In this document: piece after piece, positions 1 through 8,552 of the stretch
Layout: the number at the start of each line of letters is the position of its first letter
Numbering within the stretch: position 1 is the first letter of the stretch
Assembly (NCBI RefSeq): GCF_018336935.1
Contig: NZ_CP068771.1
Span: forward strand, 62,001 to 126,000
Length of the DNA: 64,000 nucleotides
Source: Serratia plymuthica
GTDB lineage: Bacteria; Pseudomonadota; Gammaproteobacteria; Enterobacterales; Enterobacteriaceae
Direction of reading: 5' to 3'
Translations under genes and position numbers: made by a program
Notes under the pieces: model-generated
What the model was told of the DNA's origin: nothing
The model's database searches: none
Seen by the model: the letters and a program-made list of their open reading frames with translations, nothing else

Positions 1-177
1 TATTTATGCGCCCAAAGCATAGCAGGAGGTCAGATCGTTGAAGTGAATGTCCATGAGAGACTCCCTATAAATTCAATCTATTTGGTATGGATTGATAGCT
101 CATTACGTAACCCACTCGTTTCAGGAATAAGAGACAGAATTCTCGAACTATCAAAAAATAGCGGATTTATGGTTTGA
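1..177 (+). CDS. C-terminal end of a LysR-type regulator (partial)
   Basis: Open reading frame running in from the left edge and ending with TGA at 175-177; about 58 residues are visible. The pattern (GGQIVEV, then IYLVW, then a terminal helix with RDRILELSK) resembles the end of a LysR-type substrate-binding domain. The DNA-binding half lies outside the window, so family assignment rests on this short stretch only. It converges on the deacetylase operon, and a hairpin at 191-209 separates the two. Confidence 0.5.
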   Translation, partial: YLCAQSIAGGQIVEVNVHERLPINSIYLVWIDSSLRNPLVSGIRDRILELSKNSGFMV

Positions 178-190
178 GATACATAAAACA

Positions 191-209
191 GGCAGCCTTA
201 TCGGCTGCC
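191..209. terminator. Bidirectional hairpin between convergent genes
   Basis: GGCAGCC at 191-197 pairs with GGCTGCC at 203-209, loop TTATC. An A-rich stretch precedes it and a T-rich stretch follows, so it could end transcription from both sides. Confidence 0.6.
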
Positions 210-215
210 GTGTCA

Positions 216-1097
216 TTATTTTATCCGTGGAGATCGCTTGGCAAAGTCATCTGCAATGTCATTCAATTTTAGGAATTTCACCCCTGGATGACCAAGCATA
301 TGAGTTAAGAGGCGTTCGAGCATCATTAACACGTGCGGGCGTCCAGATACGTCCGGGTGAATCGTAAAAGTAAAGATCGCATATTCATGCTCACGGTAGA
401 CCCAATCGAATTGATCTCTCCACAACTGTTCGATGTCCCTGGGATTCATGAAACCTTGGCTGTTGGGTTTTGTTTTCATGAACATGAAAGGAGGAATATC
501 GTCGATTGTCCAACTGGCGGGTAATTCAATAAGGTCCGTCTCTTCTCCGCGTACCAGCGGTTTCATCCATTCGGTCGGTGTCTTGGAATAATCTATCTTG
601 GTCCAGGAATCACCTTTCCTGACATAATAAGGCTGATGATCATGATGCATTAGTGAATGGTCATATTTGATGCCATTTTCTAATAGAAGATCTGTGGTTA
701 CAGGAGAAAATTCCCACCATGGAGCGACATACCCAGTAGGTCTCTTCCCTGTTAATTTTGTGACCATGTCAATGCCTTTTAGAAGGACTTCTCTTTCTTG
801 GTCAGGCGACATAGATATTGGGTTTTCATGACTGTAATTATGAACCCCTACCTCATGTCCAGCATTGACAACTGCTTCCATTTGCCGAGGAAAGGTTTCG
901 ATGGAATGACCAGGCATAAACCAGGTGGTGGGGATATTAAACTGGTCAAATAGATTCAGAAGACGTGGAGTACCTACTTCGCCAGCGAACATACCGCGAG
1001 ATATATCGCTTGGAGAATCTTCTCCCCCATAAGAAGATAGCCAGCCTGCAACGGCATCTACACCCACTCCAAAACCACATAGTATTTCTTTCGCCAT
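216..1097 (-). CDS. Polysaccharide deacetylase (HpPgdA/PuuE-like)
   Basis: NodB-fold deacetylase of 293 residues, close in pattern to the Helicobacter HP0310 (PgdA) group: an N-terminal GVxVDAVAGW motif, the block [19 protein letters not shown] near residues 24-42, metal-ligand histidines H86 and H90 in the [10 protein letters not shown] segment, and YVAPWWEF. Asp14, expected as a metal ligand, is present. Residue 12, an Asp in the relatives I recall (catalytic base), is Gly here (codon GGT). Members remove acyl groups from sugars or open cyclic ureide/amide substrates. It is the last gene of a four-gene minus-strand operon; GAGGAG lies just upstream of the ATG. Activity is uncertain because of G12. 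Confidence 0.8.
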   Translation of the reverse strand: MAKEILCGFGVGVDAVAGWLSSYGGEDSPSDISRGMFAGEVGTPRLLNLFDQFNIPTTWFMPGHSIETFPRQMEAVVNAGHEVGVHNYSHENPISMSPDQEREVLLKGIDMVTKLTGKRPTGYVAPWWEFSPVTTDLLLENGIKYDHSLMHHDHQPYYVRKGDSWTKIDYSKTPTEWMKPLVRGEETDLIELPASWTIDDIPPFMFMKTKPNSQGFMNPRDIEQLWRDQFDWVYREHEYAIFTFTIHPDVSGRPHVLMMLERLLTHMLGHPGVKFLKLNDIADDFAKRSPRIK

Positions 1098-1140
1098 GAG
1101 TTATTACTCCTCATACAGAAAAAATTGAAATAATATTGCG

Positions 1141-1872
1141 TTAAGAGGGTTTCTTGACTAATTTCAAGAGATCCTCGGTATCTAATTCATTAATTCCTTT
1201 TTGAAGTGCCATTAATTTATGCTCAGGGATGTTGTATCCCCAATTAGCCCAAAATGATTGAATGCCATGATCTAATGCATCAATAACATTTTGGATATTG
1301 TCATCAATAAATAGAATATCCTCGTTTTTATCGAAGGCTATTGATTTTAGCAAGGTAAGAGTCTTGTTTTTGTCAGTCATCCTCCCATATATTTTATTCG
1401 CGGGTATGTTTAAACCATATTTACTTAGAATGTATAATATAGACTCTTCATCTTTTCCTGATACAATATAGATATCATTAGCTGTTTCAAATAAATTTGA
1501 AACATCCAATAGCGGACGGTGTAGTTCAGCCCAAAGATCAGGGTAGAGACTTCTTGCCAGCTTCCTATAATGGATGAACTTATCCCTGAATATTTTCTTA
1601 TCTTCAGTTGGAATTGATTCATATATAGCAGTGAATCTGTCATTATCTATAGCTTCATTACCAAATTCAGTGAATGAGGCAATAAAGTGACCGTCATGGC
1701 GTACAAAATTCCTTAATTTCCTGAATCGTTTAGCCATCAGGCGTGGGATGTTTTGAAGTACATCTTGGTTAAAATCACTGAGAGGTCTGTCATGTAATAC
1801 ATTCCATGTAATTAGCATGCATTCGTCTACTCCATCAACCACGACCCCGTCGAAATCCATTGCTATTAACAT
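1141..1872 (-). CDS. HAD-superfamily hydrolase
   Basis: 243 residues with the HAD motifs in order: motif I DFDGVVVDG (nucleophile Asp6, general acid Asp8), motif II in IVSGKDE near residue 137, a motif III lysine in the KNKT segment, and motif IV FIDDN near residue 188. A helical cap lies between motifs I and II. Expected to be a cytoplasmic phosphatase; the substrate is unknown. It sits between the DJ-1 gene (4-nt gap) and the deacetylase in one AT-rich operon. A sugar- or nucleotide-phosphate substrate would fit the cupin and deacetylase neighbours, but that is inference. Confidence 0.75.
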   Translation of the reverse strand: MLIAMDFDGVVVDGVDECMLITWNVLHDRPLSDFNQDVLQNIPRLMAKRFRKLRNFVRHDGHFIASFTEFGNEAIDNDRFTAIYESIPTEDKKIFRDKFIHYRKLARSLYPDLWAELHRPLLDVSNLFETANDIYIVSGKDEESILYILSKYGLNIPANKIYGRMTDKNKTLTLLKSIAFDKNEDILFIDDNIQNVIDALDHGIQSFWANWGYNIPEHKLMALQKGINELDTEDLLKLVKKPS

Positions 1873-1876
1873 CGAA

Positions 1877-2452
1877 TTATACCACCAGCGGTTCTTTAAG
1901 AGTTTCGCCGCGTTTCCATCTATCTATTGCATCGAATGTCTGACGCATAAATTTTCCACATTCAGCATAATAGGAGCAAGTTATGATATTCCCGTCGACA
2001 ACTACATCTGCTTCAATTACATTGGCGCCGGAATTAACCATATCGTCTTTCAGACCAACATAAGCGCAGGTGAGTTTGTCTCTTAGAATACCGGCAGAAA
2101 TCATAATCCAGGGACCATGGCAGAGCCCAGCCACAACTTTCCCCTGTATTACCATCTGCTTTAGAAAATCTTTAACTCTCTGATCTTGGCGAACTCTATC
2201 AGGCGCTTCATGACCGCCAGTGAGAATAACAGCATCAAAATCAGTGGCGTTGAGTTGATCAAAATTAATATTGTCTTTGGATCTTTTATCCATAGGAACA
2301 GTGATGCCATATTTCCCTGTCACTGCACTTCCATCCTTTGTTGCAATAGATATATCGTATCCTTCCTCTTTAGAACGATAGTAAGTATAAACTACATCGT
2401 GATCCTGAAAACCTGGACCAGTGATTATCACTACTCGTGTCGGATTAGACAT
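1877..2452 (-). CDS. DJ-1/PfpI family protein
   Basis: 191 residues of the DJ-1/PfpI glutamine-amidotransferase-like fold. The nucleophile elbow is AGLCHGP (Cys near 110, His next), with an upstream TGGHEAP glutamate region. Family members include protease-like, glyoxalase/deglycase and chaperone proteins, so the exact activity cannot be read. The gene is tightly packed with the HAD gene downstream and the cupin gene upstream, suggesting one transcript. Start ATG at 2452; the preceding cupin ends at 2474. Confidence 0.8.
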   Translation of the reverse strand: MSNPTRVVIITGPGFQDHDVVYTYYRSKEEGYDISIATKDGSAVTGKYGITVPMDKRSKDNINFDQLNATDFDAVILTGGHEAPDRVRQDQRVKDFLKQMVIQGKVVAGLCHGPWIMISAGILRDKLTCAYVGLKDDMVNSGANVIEADVVVDGNIITCSYYAECGKFMRQTFDAIDRWKRGETLKEPLVV

Positions 2453-2473
2453 GTTATTTTCCTTCTTATTGCG

Positions 2474-3193
2474 TTACGGGACGTTAATTAAAAATACATT
2501 CTGACCACAGTACATTTCTGAGATGGCATCTTTAGCTCGTAGGATATGAATCTTTCCCATTAGATGGCTTTTTACATCTAATGAAATAAAAATAAAATCA
2601 TCCTCGTCATTCAACATTTTTCTATCAAGATTTTTGACGGAAAAGTATGCTAATTTGTGTAGGTCATGTTCTCTGATCAATGTGCCTGCAGCTATCTGTT
2701 GCAAAGGAGGTAAAAGATCATGTTCCTGTGATTTCTTTTCATATGCCATATTTTGCCGGCCATAATTATCTTTAAGTCTGAGTAAGTCGAATTTGTTTCT
2801 TGGATTTTCAACTTCGATTAATTCGATGCCTGATTTTCCCGAAATAGTCTGATGGAATACACCTTTTGCAATATATATGCTGTCCCCAGATTTTAACGCC
2901 TGATGTGTACCATCAAGAAATCTGGTCTCGCCATCACCATGTAGGCATATAAGGACGGTGTCTTTGAGTATATGACAATGCATTGACGTGGATTGATTCT
3001 TTGATATATGAAGGCGCCATACATCAAAAATAGAATCACAATAAACTCTATACTCATATCCCCATGGTTTTTCTATGAATCCATTGAGATGTAAGTCTTT
3101 CTCAAATGACTCACCATTATTTGAAGTTGAAAGTAGGATTTTGTTTATTTCAAGCAAGTCATATACATTTGGAGTCCGGTTGTGGATTTCCAT
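2474..3193 (-). CDS. Cupin-domain protein, sugar-isomerase-like
   Basis: 239 residues with a single cupin barrel. The motif TSMHCHILKDT supplies metal-binding histidines near residue 72, and GVFHQT supplies the second-motif histidine. WGYEYRVY upstream and NPRNKFDLLRLKDNYGR downstream match cupins found in surface-polysaccharide and nucleotide-sugar loci. Likely binds a sugar phosphate or related ligand. It is the first gene of the minus-strand operon, transcribed from the AT-rich region at 3194-3578. The whole operon is markedly AT-rich compared with the next 10 kb, hinting at separate acquisition. Confidence 0.7.
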   Translation of the reverse strand: MEIHNRTPNVYDLLEINKILLSTSNNGESFEKDLHLNGFIEKPWGYEYRVYCDSIFDVWRLHISKNQSTSMHCHILKDTVLICLHGDGETRFLDGTHQALKSGDSIYIAKGVFHQTISGKSGIELIEVENPRNKFDLLRLKDNYGRQNMAYEKKSQEHDLLPPLQQIAAGTLIREHDLHKLAYFSVKNLDRKMLNDEDDFIFISLDVKSHLMGKIHILRAKDAISEMYCGQNVFLINVP

Positions 3194-3578
3194 ATGGTCG
3201 CTCCCCCGCTAATTGAATTGCTGAATGTTGATTTCACTTCGGTCAATCGTTCTGTGATTTCAGTCTATAACGGTTATTTAGTACGAGAGAAATAACTTTT
3301 ATGATGATTGCCTATATTGTTTCTTTTGATCAGTCCTTCATACTCAATAATTACTGAAAACTATGCTTCTATACTTGGGTACTGTTAAAGATGCATAGAT
3401 TCTATGCCGTCAGGAGGTCATAGCTCACAAGCGATTAAGATGCTTAGCAAGATGCCGAACTCGGACGTCAGCACGATACATCGCATAATGTAGATATCGC
3501 AGCGTTTACGTCCCTGTTTGTAGCTCTATCTTAAGAAGTTGCCCCCATAGTGGTAGACAACACCTCAATCTTAAAGTA
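3194..3578. other. Intergenic region between divergent cupin and OsmC genes
   Basis: AT-rich in its left half, where the promoter of the minus-strand operon must lie. The right half (about 3400-3540) is more GC-rich, carries no open frame of note and resembles decayed DNA. No RNA gene recognised. Confidence 0.4.
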
Positions 3579-3600
3579 ATCTACCATCTAGTAGGTTGAT
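3579..3600. promoter_or_regulatory. Palindromic operator, site A (upstream of OsmC gene)
   Basis: 22-bp imperfect palindrome: left arm ATCTACCAT, centre CTAG, right arm TAGGTTGAT. Same length, centre and arms as four other sites in the window (4359, 8298, 10176, 21112). It lies about 53 bp before the OsmC start. Probable binding site of the TetR-family protein encoded at 4395. Confidence 0.65.
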
Positions 3601-3653
3601 TGCGTTTGGCACCAACCTTATCTTTGAGATCACTCGACACTTCAGGAGTTGTC

Positions 3654-4211
3654 ATGACTAATTCAAAAAAACCTTTTGCTGACGCTAATGTTATTCGCGG
3701 TACACGAGAAGCTATTCGCCAGCAGCCAGAGCTGGGCAATCTCACCTTTAACATGAAGAGTAAATCCAACGGTGGGGTATCCGTCCGTGTGGAAACTCAT
3801 GCGACTATCCAGAACGGCCAGGTTGATACCAGTCGCTCCGGAAAATTTGCTAATGTTGGCGATGAACCTGCTGATTTATCGGGTACTGATAGCGGTATGG
3901 GCCCAGCTGAGTACATTTTGCAGGCACTTGCCGGCTGTTATACCGCGACTCTGACTGTGATGGCGGCAGAAAAGGGCATTGAGCTTGATGGTATTGAACT
4001 TGACCTGAACTTCGACATTAATCTGAACGGTTTCCTGGGTCTTGACGAAAAAGTTCGCAACGGGGCGAAAGCGATCCGTGTTGGCGTTAAGCTCTCCAGT
4101 CCGACCGCCAGCCGTGAACAGCTTGAAGAAATGGTTCGTGCACTGCCAGAAAGCTCGCCGATCCACGATACGTTGGCGAACCCGGTCAGTATTGATACCC
4201 GGTTGGTGTAG
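3654..4211 (+). CDS. OsmC/Ohr-family peroxidase-like protein
   Basis: 185 residues starting at the ATG preceded by AGGAG; an upstream in-frame extension would run into the operator and is rejected. The OsmC signature is present as GMGPAEYILQALAGCYTATL, carrying the peroxidatic cysteine near residue 101. The second cysteine usual in Ohr/OsmC proteins (a CP motif late in the protein) is replaced by ESSPIHDTL, so only one catalytic cysteine is left. Family members reduce organic hydroperoxides with thiols. Preceded by operator A, so probably controlled by the nearby TetR regulator. Confidence 0.85.
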   Translation: MTNSKKPFADANVIRGTREAIRQQPELGNLTFNMKSKSNGGVSVRVETHATIQNGQVDTSRSGKFANVGDEPADLSGTDSGMGPAEYILQALAGCYTATLTVMAAEKGIELDGIELDLNFDINLNGFLGLDEKVRNGAKAIRVGVKLSSPTASREQLEEMVRALPESSPIHDTLANPVSIDTRLV

Positions 4212-4358
4212 GTAAACCTCAGAGAGGGAAATGCCTGAACACTGTCATTTCCCTACTGCCTGATGGCTATTAACCCCGACCAAAACGCGTTATCAGAGAA
4301 GGTTAAATCGCTGTTGTGAACTGATGTCCCCTTGCAGGGAACAACAGGCGCAGATAAT

Positions 4359-4380
4359 ATCTACCAACTAGTAGATTATA
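4359..4380. promoter_or_regulatory. Palindromic operator, site B (tetR promoter)
   Basis: ATCTACCAA, centre CTAG, TAGATTATA. It overlaps a consensus -10 box TATAAT at 4377-4382, 15 bp before the TetR start, the expected placement for autorepression. Confidence 0.7.
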
Positions 4381-4394
4381 ATTGTGAGGATTAT

Positions 4395-4964
4395 ATGTCA
4401 GTCATGACACGAGAAAGGCTTCTGAATGAAGCGGACCATCTGATGCGCGAACGGGGTTACTCTGCATTCAGCTATGCTGATTTGTCAAAGAGCATTGGTA
4501 TCACCAAGGCCAGTATTCATCACCACTTCCCAACAAAAGACGTTTTGGGCGAACAAGTGGTGATTCAGGCCCATACCGATACCAAAAACCGATTTGAACA
4601 GATTGAAGCGACGGAGAATACGGTTGCGCAGATGCTTACCGCCTATGTAGAGCTTTTCATCGAAAGCTATCGCACGTCGCGTATGCCGCTATGCTGTGCT
4701 TTGTCTTCGGAAATGGCCAATCTGCCACCGAATATCAGAGTACAGGCGACCGAATATTTCGATATGCAGATTGCCTGGTTGACCAAGATTGTCAGCCGTG
4801 GCGTTGATGCAGGGGAGCTGACTGCTGACCTGCTGCCATCAAAAATGGCTCTGCTTATTTTGAATTTATGCGAGGGCGCAAGCGTTGTTTCCCGGGCGAT
4901 TAATAAGCCTGAGCTTTTCAACGATACGCTTGAACAGATCCTAATGATTGTTAAAAGAAAATAA
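4395..4964 (+). CDS. TetR-family repressor, proposed regulon controller
   Basis: 189 residues from the ATG after GTGAGGATTAT; a longer upstream frame would include its own operator and is rejected. The N-terminal helix-turn-helix is recognisable (SYADLSKSIGITKASIHHHF, residues 26-45). The ligand domain carries the adjacent cysteines MPLCCALSSE near residue 98, a pattern seen in TetR proteins that sense electrophiles or oxidants. It is cotranscribed with the AhpD-like gene 16 nt downstream. Five matching palindromes near redox genes suggest it controls them; that link is inference from site placement. Confidence 0.85.
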   Translation: MSVMTRERLLNEADHLMRERGYSAFSYADLSKSIGITKASIHHHFPTKDVLGEQVVIQAHTDTKNRFEQIEATENTVAQMLTAYVELFIESYRTSRMPLCCALSSEMANLPPNIRVQATEYFDMQIAWLTKIVSRGVDAGELTADLLPSKMALLILNLCEGASVVSRAINKPELFNDTLEQILMIVKRK

Positions 4965-4980
4965 TTCTGGAGATGACCCC

Positions 4981-5322
4981 ATGTTAGATTGGAATGAATA
5001 CCGCTCAGAAGTGATGCAACGTGTTGGTGATCTGGGTAAGTTGACCCCGGAAACACTAAAAGGCGTCATGGCTTTGGGCAACGCCGGCAATAAGACCAAC
5101 CTCCTGGGCGCGAAAGTGCGTGAACTGATTGCACTGGCTTGTGCGGTGACGACTCGCTGTGATGGTTGCATCGCCGTCCATGCCGAAGCTGCCGTTAAAG
5201 CTGGCGCCACAGAAGAAGAAATTGCTGAAGCCCTGGGTGTGGCAATCAACCTGAATGCAGGCGCTGCCGTTGTCTATTCCGCACGTACGCTGGATGCGAT
5301 TAAGCAACTGAAAGCGCAATAG
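4981..5322 (+). CDS. Carboxymuconolactone decarboxylase/AhpD-like protein
   Basis: 113 residues. The CMD-fold active site TRCDGCIAVH (CxxC followed by His) near residues 59-68 is the AhpD-type redox motif, pointing to alkylhydroperoxidase or disulfide-reductase activity rather than decarboxylation. The ATG at 4981 follows GGAGATGACCCC. It forms an operon with the TetR gene and ends at a strong hairpin at 5341-5364. Its position between OsmC, thioredoxin and OYE genes supports a peroxide or electrophile role. Confidence 0.8.
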   Translation: MLDWNEYRSEVMQRVGDLGKLTPETLKGVMALGNAGNKTNLLGAKVRELIALACAVTTRCDGCIAVHAEAAVKAGATEEEIAEALGVAINLNAGAAVVYSARTLDAIKQLKAQ

Positions 5323-5338
5323 TTATCGCGTTGAAAAT

Positions 5339-5374
5339 ATAAAAGGGCATGACTGCCCTTTTTTCACTTCTGAC
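5339..5374. repeat. 36-bp direct repeat, copy 1, containing a terminator
   Basis: Aligns with 7924-7959 at about 33 of 36 positions. It contains the stem AAAGGGCA...TGCCCTTT followed by a run of Ts, acting as terminator of the AhpD-like gene. The two copies bracket the LysR/GH4 pair exactly. Confidence 0.7.
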
Positions 5375-5449
5375 AGACATTGTCATCATGCTCTCTGGCA
5401 TTAGGTCTGATATGACTTACATTGCCACTTATCAGAACGAAAACAGACT

Positions 5450-6352
5450 TTATTCCTCGTTAAACACATTTCTTACCCATTCGGCCAAAGCCTGAACGCC
5501 TGGTCGGTTAAGGTTTTCTCGTGGCATAATGAGGTCATATCCTCGCCCGGCGGGTATTTCTATTTCAAAAGGGGCAATCAGTCGGCCCTCATCGAGGTAA
5601 TGTCGAATGAGTCGTTTTCTGCCCATGATGATACCGCCGCCATTGAGTGCCGCTTCAATCGACATCTGACAATTGTTGAAGCTCAAAAAATTATCTTCAA
5701 CAGGCAGGTTTTTGCCAGACTCCCTGCACCATTCTCGCCATTCGGAAAAAACATTCTGGGAGTCAACGGATTCAGACGTATGAATGAATGGGACTTCAGC
5801 TAACCAATGGTTTGCTTGCCTGATTTTTTTTGCAAGAGATGGAATACAGACGGGAACCAGCGTCTCTTCAGATAACCGTTCGCAGTAGAGATCGGGGTAT
5901 TTCAGATTACTGTAGTAGATAGCGACATCTACTCGTTCGAGATTAAAATCTACCAGACCGGCTCTCACTCTGAAATTGATATTCAGCCCCGGCCACCGTT
6001 CGGTAAATACCGGTAAGCGCGGCATCAGCCAGAGAAAAGCGAAGGTAGGTGGAAGGCCGACAGACAAGGTTCCTCTCAGCCCCTGCACGCGAATATCTTC
6101 TATTTCATCACTGATGCGTTTAAGTGAAAACGCGAGTACGCCAAGTAAACGCTCCCCTTCATCGGTCAACTGAAGCTTTCTGGTCATTCTGATAAATAGC
6201 CTGAATCCGAGCATGGATTCAAGAGAACGAATGCGTTGGCTAACGGCCCCTTGCGTCAGATTGAGGGTAGTCGCCGCCTTAGTAAAGCTCATATGCAGTG
6301 CTGCCGTTTCAAACGTATGCAATAGTGCCAGTATGTTCTGTTGAGCGAGCAT
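5450..6352 (-). CDS. LysR-type regulator beside GH4 glucosidase gene
   Basis: 300 residues. The winged helix-turn-helix covers roughly residues 13-70 (FTKAATTLNLTQGAVSQRIRSLE), followed by the linker helix and a LysR substrate domain. The N-terminus resembles GcvA/AmpR-type members. It is divergent from the GH4 gene with a 141-bp shared promoter region, the usual arrangement for LysR control of the neighbour. The inducer is unknown; a phospho-glucoside or its product would be a reasonable guess. Start ATG preceded by GAAGGAAAATGATGA. Confidence 0.85.
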   Translation of the reverse strand: MLAQQNILALLHTFETAALHMSFTKAATTLNLTQGAVSQRIRSLESMLGFRLFIRMTRKLQLTDEGERLLGVLAFSLKRISDEIEDIRVQGLRGTLSVGLPPTFAFLWLMPRLPVFTERWPGLNINFRVRAGLVDFNLERVDVAIYYSNLKYPDLYCERLSEETLVPVCIPSLAKKIRQANHWLAEVPFIHTSESVDSQNVFSEWREWCRESGKNLPVEDNFLSFNNCQMSIEAALNGGGIIMGRKRLIRHYLDEGRLIAPFEIEIPAGRGYDLIMPRENLNRPGVQALAEWVRNVFNEE

Positions 6353-6493
6353 TCATCATTTTCCTTCTTAATTTTTCTTATGCATTATTTACAGTAATGC
6401 ATACCCCGGAATTGATCGTTTGTCCACTAAGCCCCTTGTCCTCTTTAATTGGCCCAACAGACGTCCTGACAACAACGATGAGGGGAATATCTA

Positions 6494-7813
6494 ATGAAGG
6501 GTCTTAAGTTAGTGGTTATTGGAGCGGGTTCAAGCTACACACCTGAACTGATGGAAGGCATTATCAAGCGTCAAAATGAATTTCCGATCCGCGAGTTATG
6601 GCTGGTTGATATTGAGGATGGCCGTGAAAAAATGGCGATCATTGCTGGCCTCACCCGACGGATGCTGGAAAAAAATGGGCTGGATATACCGGTTTATGAA
6701 ACCCTTGACCGCACAGAAGCACTGCTCGGTGCCGATTTTGTTTGTTCTCAGTTCAGGGCCGGCTGCCTGGAAGCACGGATCAGCGACGAAAGGATATCGC
6801 TGAAATACGACATGATCGGTCAGGAAACCAATGGGCTGGGTGGGTTTGCCAATGCATGCCGCACTATCCCGATTGCATTGGCTATAGCGAAAGAAATGGA
6901 ACAACTGTGCCCGGATGCCTGGTTGCTGAACTTTACCAACCCGTCGGGAATGGTCACTGAAGCGATACTGAAATACAGCAAAGTCAAAACCGTAGGGCTG
7001 TGCAATGTGCCTGTTATCATGCAAAAAGGTATTGCCAGTGCTTTAGGTGTCAGTGACATCAATGAATTTATCATGCAGGTCGCGGGACTTAATCACTTCA
7101 TTTTTGCGCGCCATATTTTTCATGAAGGTAAGGATAAGCTGCCTCAGGTTATTGAGCTGATTTCAGAGGGGAATGATCCTTTGGTGCCTAAAAATATTCC
7201 TCCTTTCAAATGGCCGGATCGGTTGTTGGCGAATATGGGAATGATACCTTGCCCCTACCTGCGTTATTACTACATGAGCGACGACATGTACCGTCAGGAG
7301 CTTGGCGAAGCACAAGGGGAAGGGACTCGTGGTGAGATCGTAAAGGAGCTCGAAAGAGAACTATTCGAAATTTATCGAAACCCGGAACTCGCCGAGAAAC
7401 CGAAAGCGCTGGAAGGTCGGGGAGGGCAGTACTATTCGGATGCAGCATGTGAATTGATGAGCGCAATATATAACGACAAACGCATCATCATGCATGTCAA
7501 TACGCGAAACGATGGTGCGATTGCGGGCCTGCCGGATGACTGTGCGGTTGAGGTCAGTTCAATGATCACCCGTTCAGGACCTATACCACTGAATGTCGAA
7601 CCTTTCCCGGAAGATGTACTTCGTCTGATTCAACTGATGAAAAGCTTTGAGCAATTGACCATTGAGGCAGCCATCAGTGGTAATCGGTATACGGCATGGC
7701 GCGCTTTGGTTATTAATCCCTTGGTCAAAAGCGGGCAACTGCTTGAAAATGCATTGGATGAAGTGATCGAACATAACAAAGCGTTGATGCCGGCCTTCCA
7801 ACACAATAAATAA
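6494..7813 (+). CDS. 6-phospho-beta-glucosidase, glycoside hydrolase family 4
   Basis: 439 residues, normal for GH4 enzymes (CelF/ChbF/LicH). The N-terminal NAD-binding motif is VIGAGSSYTPELMEG. Metal and substrate residues are visible in NFTNPSG, GLCNVP (Cys near 172) and the GLNHF histidine. GH4 enzymes use NAD and a divalent metal for a redox-elimination mechanism on 6-phospho-glucosides in the cytoplasm. No PTS transporter is adjacent, so substrate must come from elsewhere, possibly the PTS at 38.7 kb. The LysR/GH4 pair is bracketed by a 36-bp direct repeat. Confidence 0.88.
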   Translation: MKGLKLVVIGAGSSYTPELMEGIIKRQNEFPIRELWLVDIEDGREKMAIIAGLTRRMLEKNGLDIPVYETLDRTEALLGADFVCSQFRAGCLEARISDERISLKYDMIGQETNGLGGFANACRTIPIALAIAKEMEQLCPDAWLLNFTNPSGMVTEAILKYSKVKTVGLCNVPVIMQKGIASALGVSDINEFIMQVAGLNHFIFARHIFHEGKDKLPQVIELISEGNDPLVPKNIPPFKWPDRLLANMGMIPCPYLRYYYMSDDMYRQELGEAQGEGTRGEIVKELERELFEIYRNPELAEKPKALEGRGGQYYSDAACELMSAIYNDKRIIMHVNTRNDGAIAGLPDDCAVEVSSMITRSGPIPLNVEPFPEDVLRLIQLMKSFEQLTIEAAISGNRYTAWRALVINPLVKSGQLLENALDEVIEHNKALMPAFQHNK

Positions 7814-7923
7814 CGCTAAGCAGACTGGTCGGTTATTTTATAACAAAGCGGTTATCACTCTGAGCGAGGGGTAACCGCTTGCCGATGAGGCATCAGACCG
7901 CTAAGAGACTTTTTTAAACATAG

Positions 7924-7959
7924 ATAAAAGGGCATTACTGCCCTTTTTTCAGCTCTGAC
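7924..7959. repeat. 36-bp direct repeat, copy 2, overlapping thioredoxin 3' end
   Basis: Second copy of the 5339-5374 repeat. The hairpin AAAGGGCA...TGCCCTTT holds the stop codon of the thioredoxin gene (7935-7937) in its loop and can stop transcription from both sides. Confidence 0.7.
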
Positions 7960-8267
7960 AATGCTTGCTGATAAAACCCTGCCGATTTAACACCCGGTAT
8001 ACGCTGGACCAACTGCCCATCCTTGAATATCAGTACGGACGGCAGGCCCCAAATTTCATATTTGGTGGTCAGCACCGGTGCCAGATCCACATTCACTTTG
8101 CCGACTTTGACGTCGCTTTCAATCTGCTCGGCAAAATGGTTAAAAATGTCTTCGCTCATCTGGCAAGGTGGGCACCAGGGGGCAGAGAAGCGCACCACAG
8201 CAACTCCTTCATGCCTCTCGATTTCTCTAAAATTATCTTCATTGTAAAGGGTTAATTCACGCATCAT
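7935..8267 (-). CDS. Thioredoxin
   Basis: 110 residues, a single thioredoxin fold. The active site is SAPWCPPC (Cys near 31 and 34), with WCPPC instead of the usual WCGPC, and the cis-proline is in GLPSVL. Expected to reduce disulfides in the cytoplasm; no signal peptide. Start is one of two adjacent ATGs at 8267/8264 after GCAGGAGTG. Operator C lies 31 bp upstream, so it probably belongs to the TetR regulon with OsmC and the old yellow enzyme. Confidence 0.88.
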   Translation of the reverse strand: MMRELTLYNEDNFREIERHEGVAVVRFSAPWCPPCQMSEDIFNHFAEQIESDVKVGKVNVDLAPVLTTKYEIWGLPSVLIFKDGQLVQRIPGVKSAGFYQQALSELKKGQ

Positions 8268-8297
8268 TCACTCCTGCAGGATGTAACTTTGTAGTAA

Positions 8298-8319
8298 TAC
8301 TACCTACCAGTTGGTAGAT
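8298..8319. promoter_or_regulatory. Palindromic operator, site C (thioredoxin promoter)
   Basis: On the minus strand: ATCTACCAA, centre CTGG, TAGGTAGTA. Same 22-bp architecture as sites A, B, D and E, 31 bp upstream of the thioredoxin start. Confidence 0.65.
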
Positions 8320-8552
8320 TTAATTAACATAAAAAGCTATCATCGATAGAAAGGTGCTTAAGCGAAGACAATGCCATGTTTTATCAAGGGCTAAGCGTCA
8401 TCTTATGTGGACGGCGTGCTGAGGATTATGATATTTCACTCCATCTGAATGAGAAAACTGACGTATTGTAAAATCGGGATTACTTTATAAAAAAGCAAGC
8501 CCATCCATAAAGTGTCGGCCTACAGGGCAGGCCTATTCCTTTTCGTAAGGCG

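Noticed and set aside
4332-4394. Longer N-terminus for the TetR protein
   Set aside because: The extension would be encoded over its own operator and -10 box; the ATG at 4395 has a ribosome site and the normal family start.
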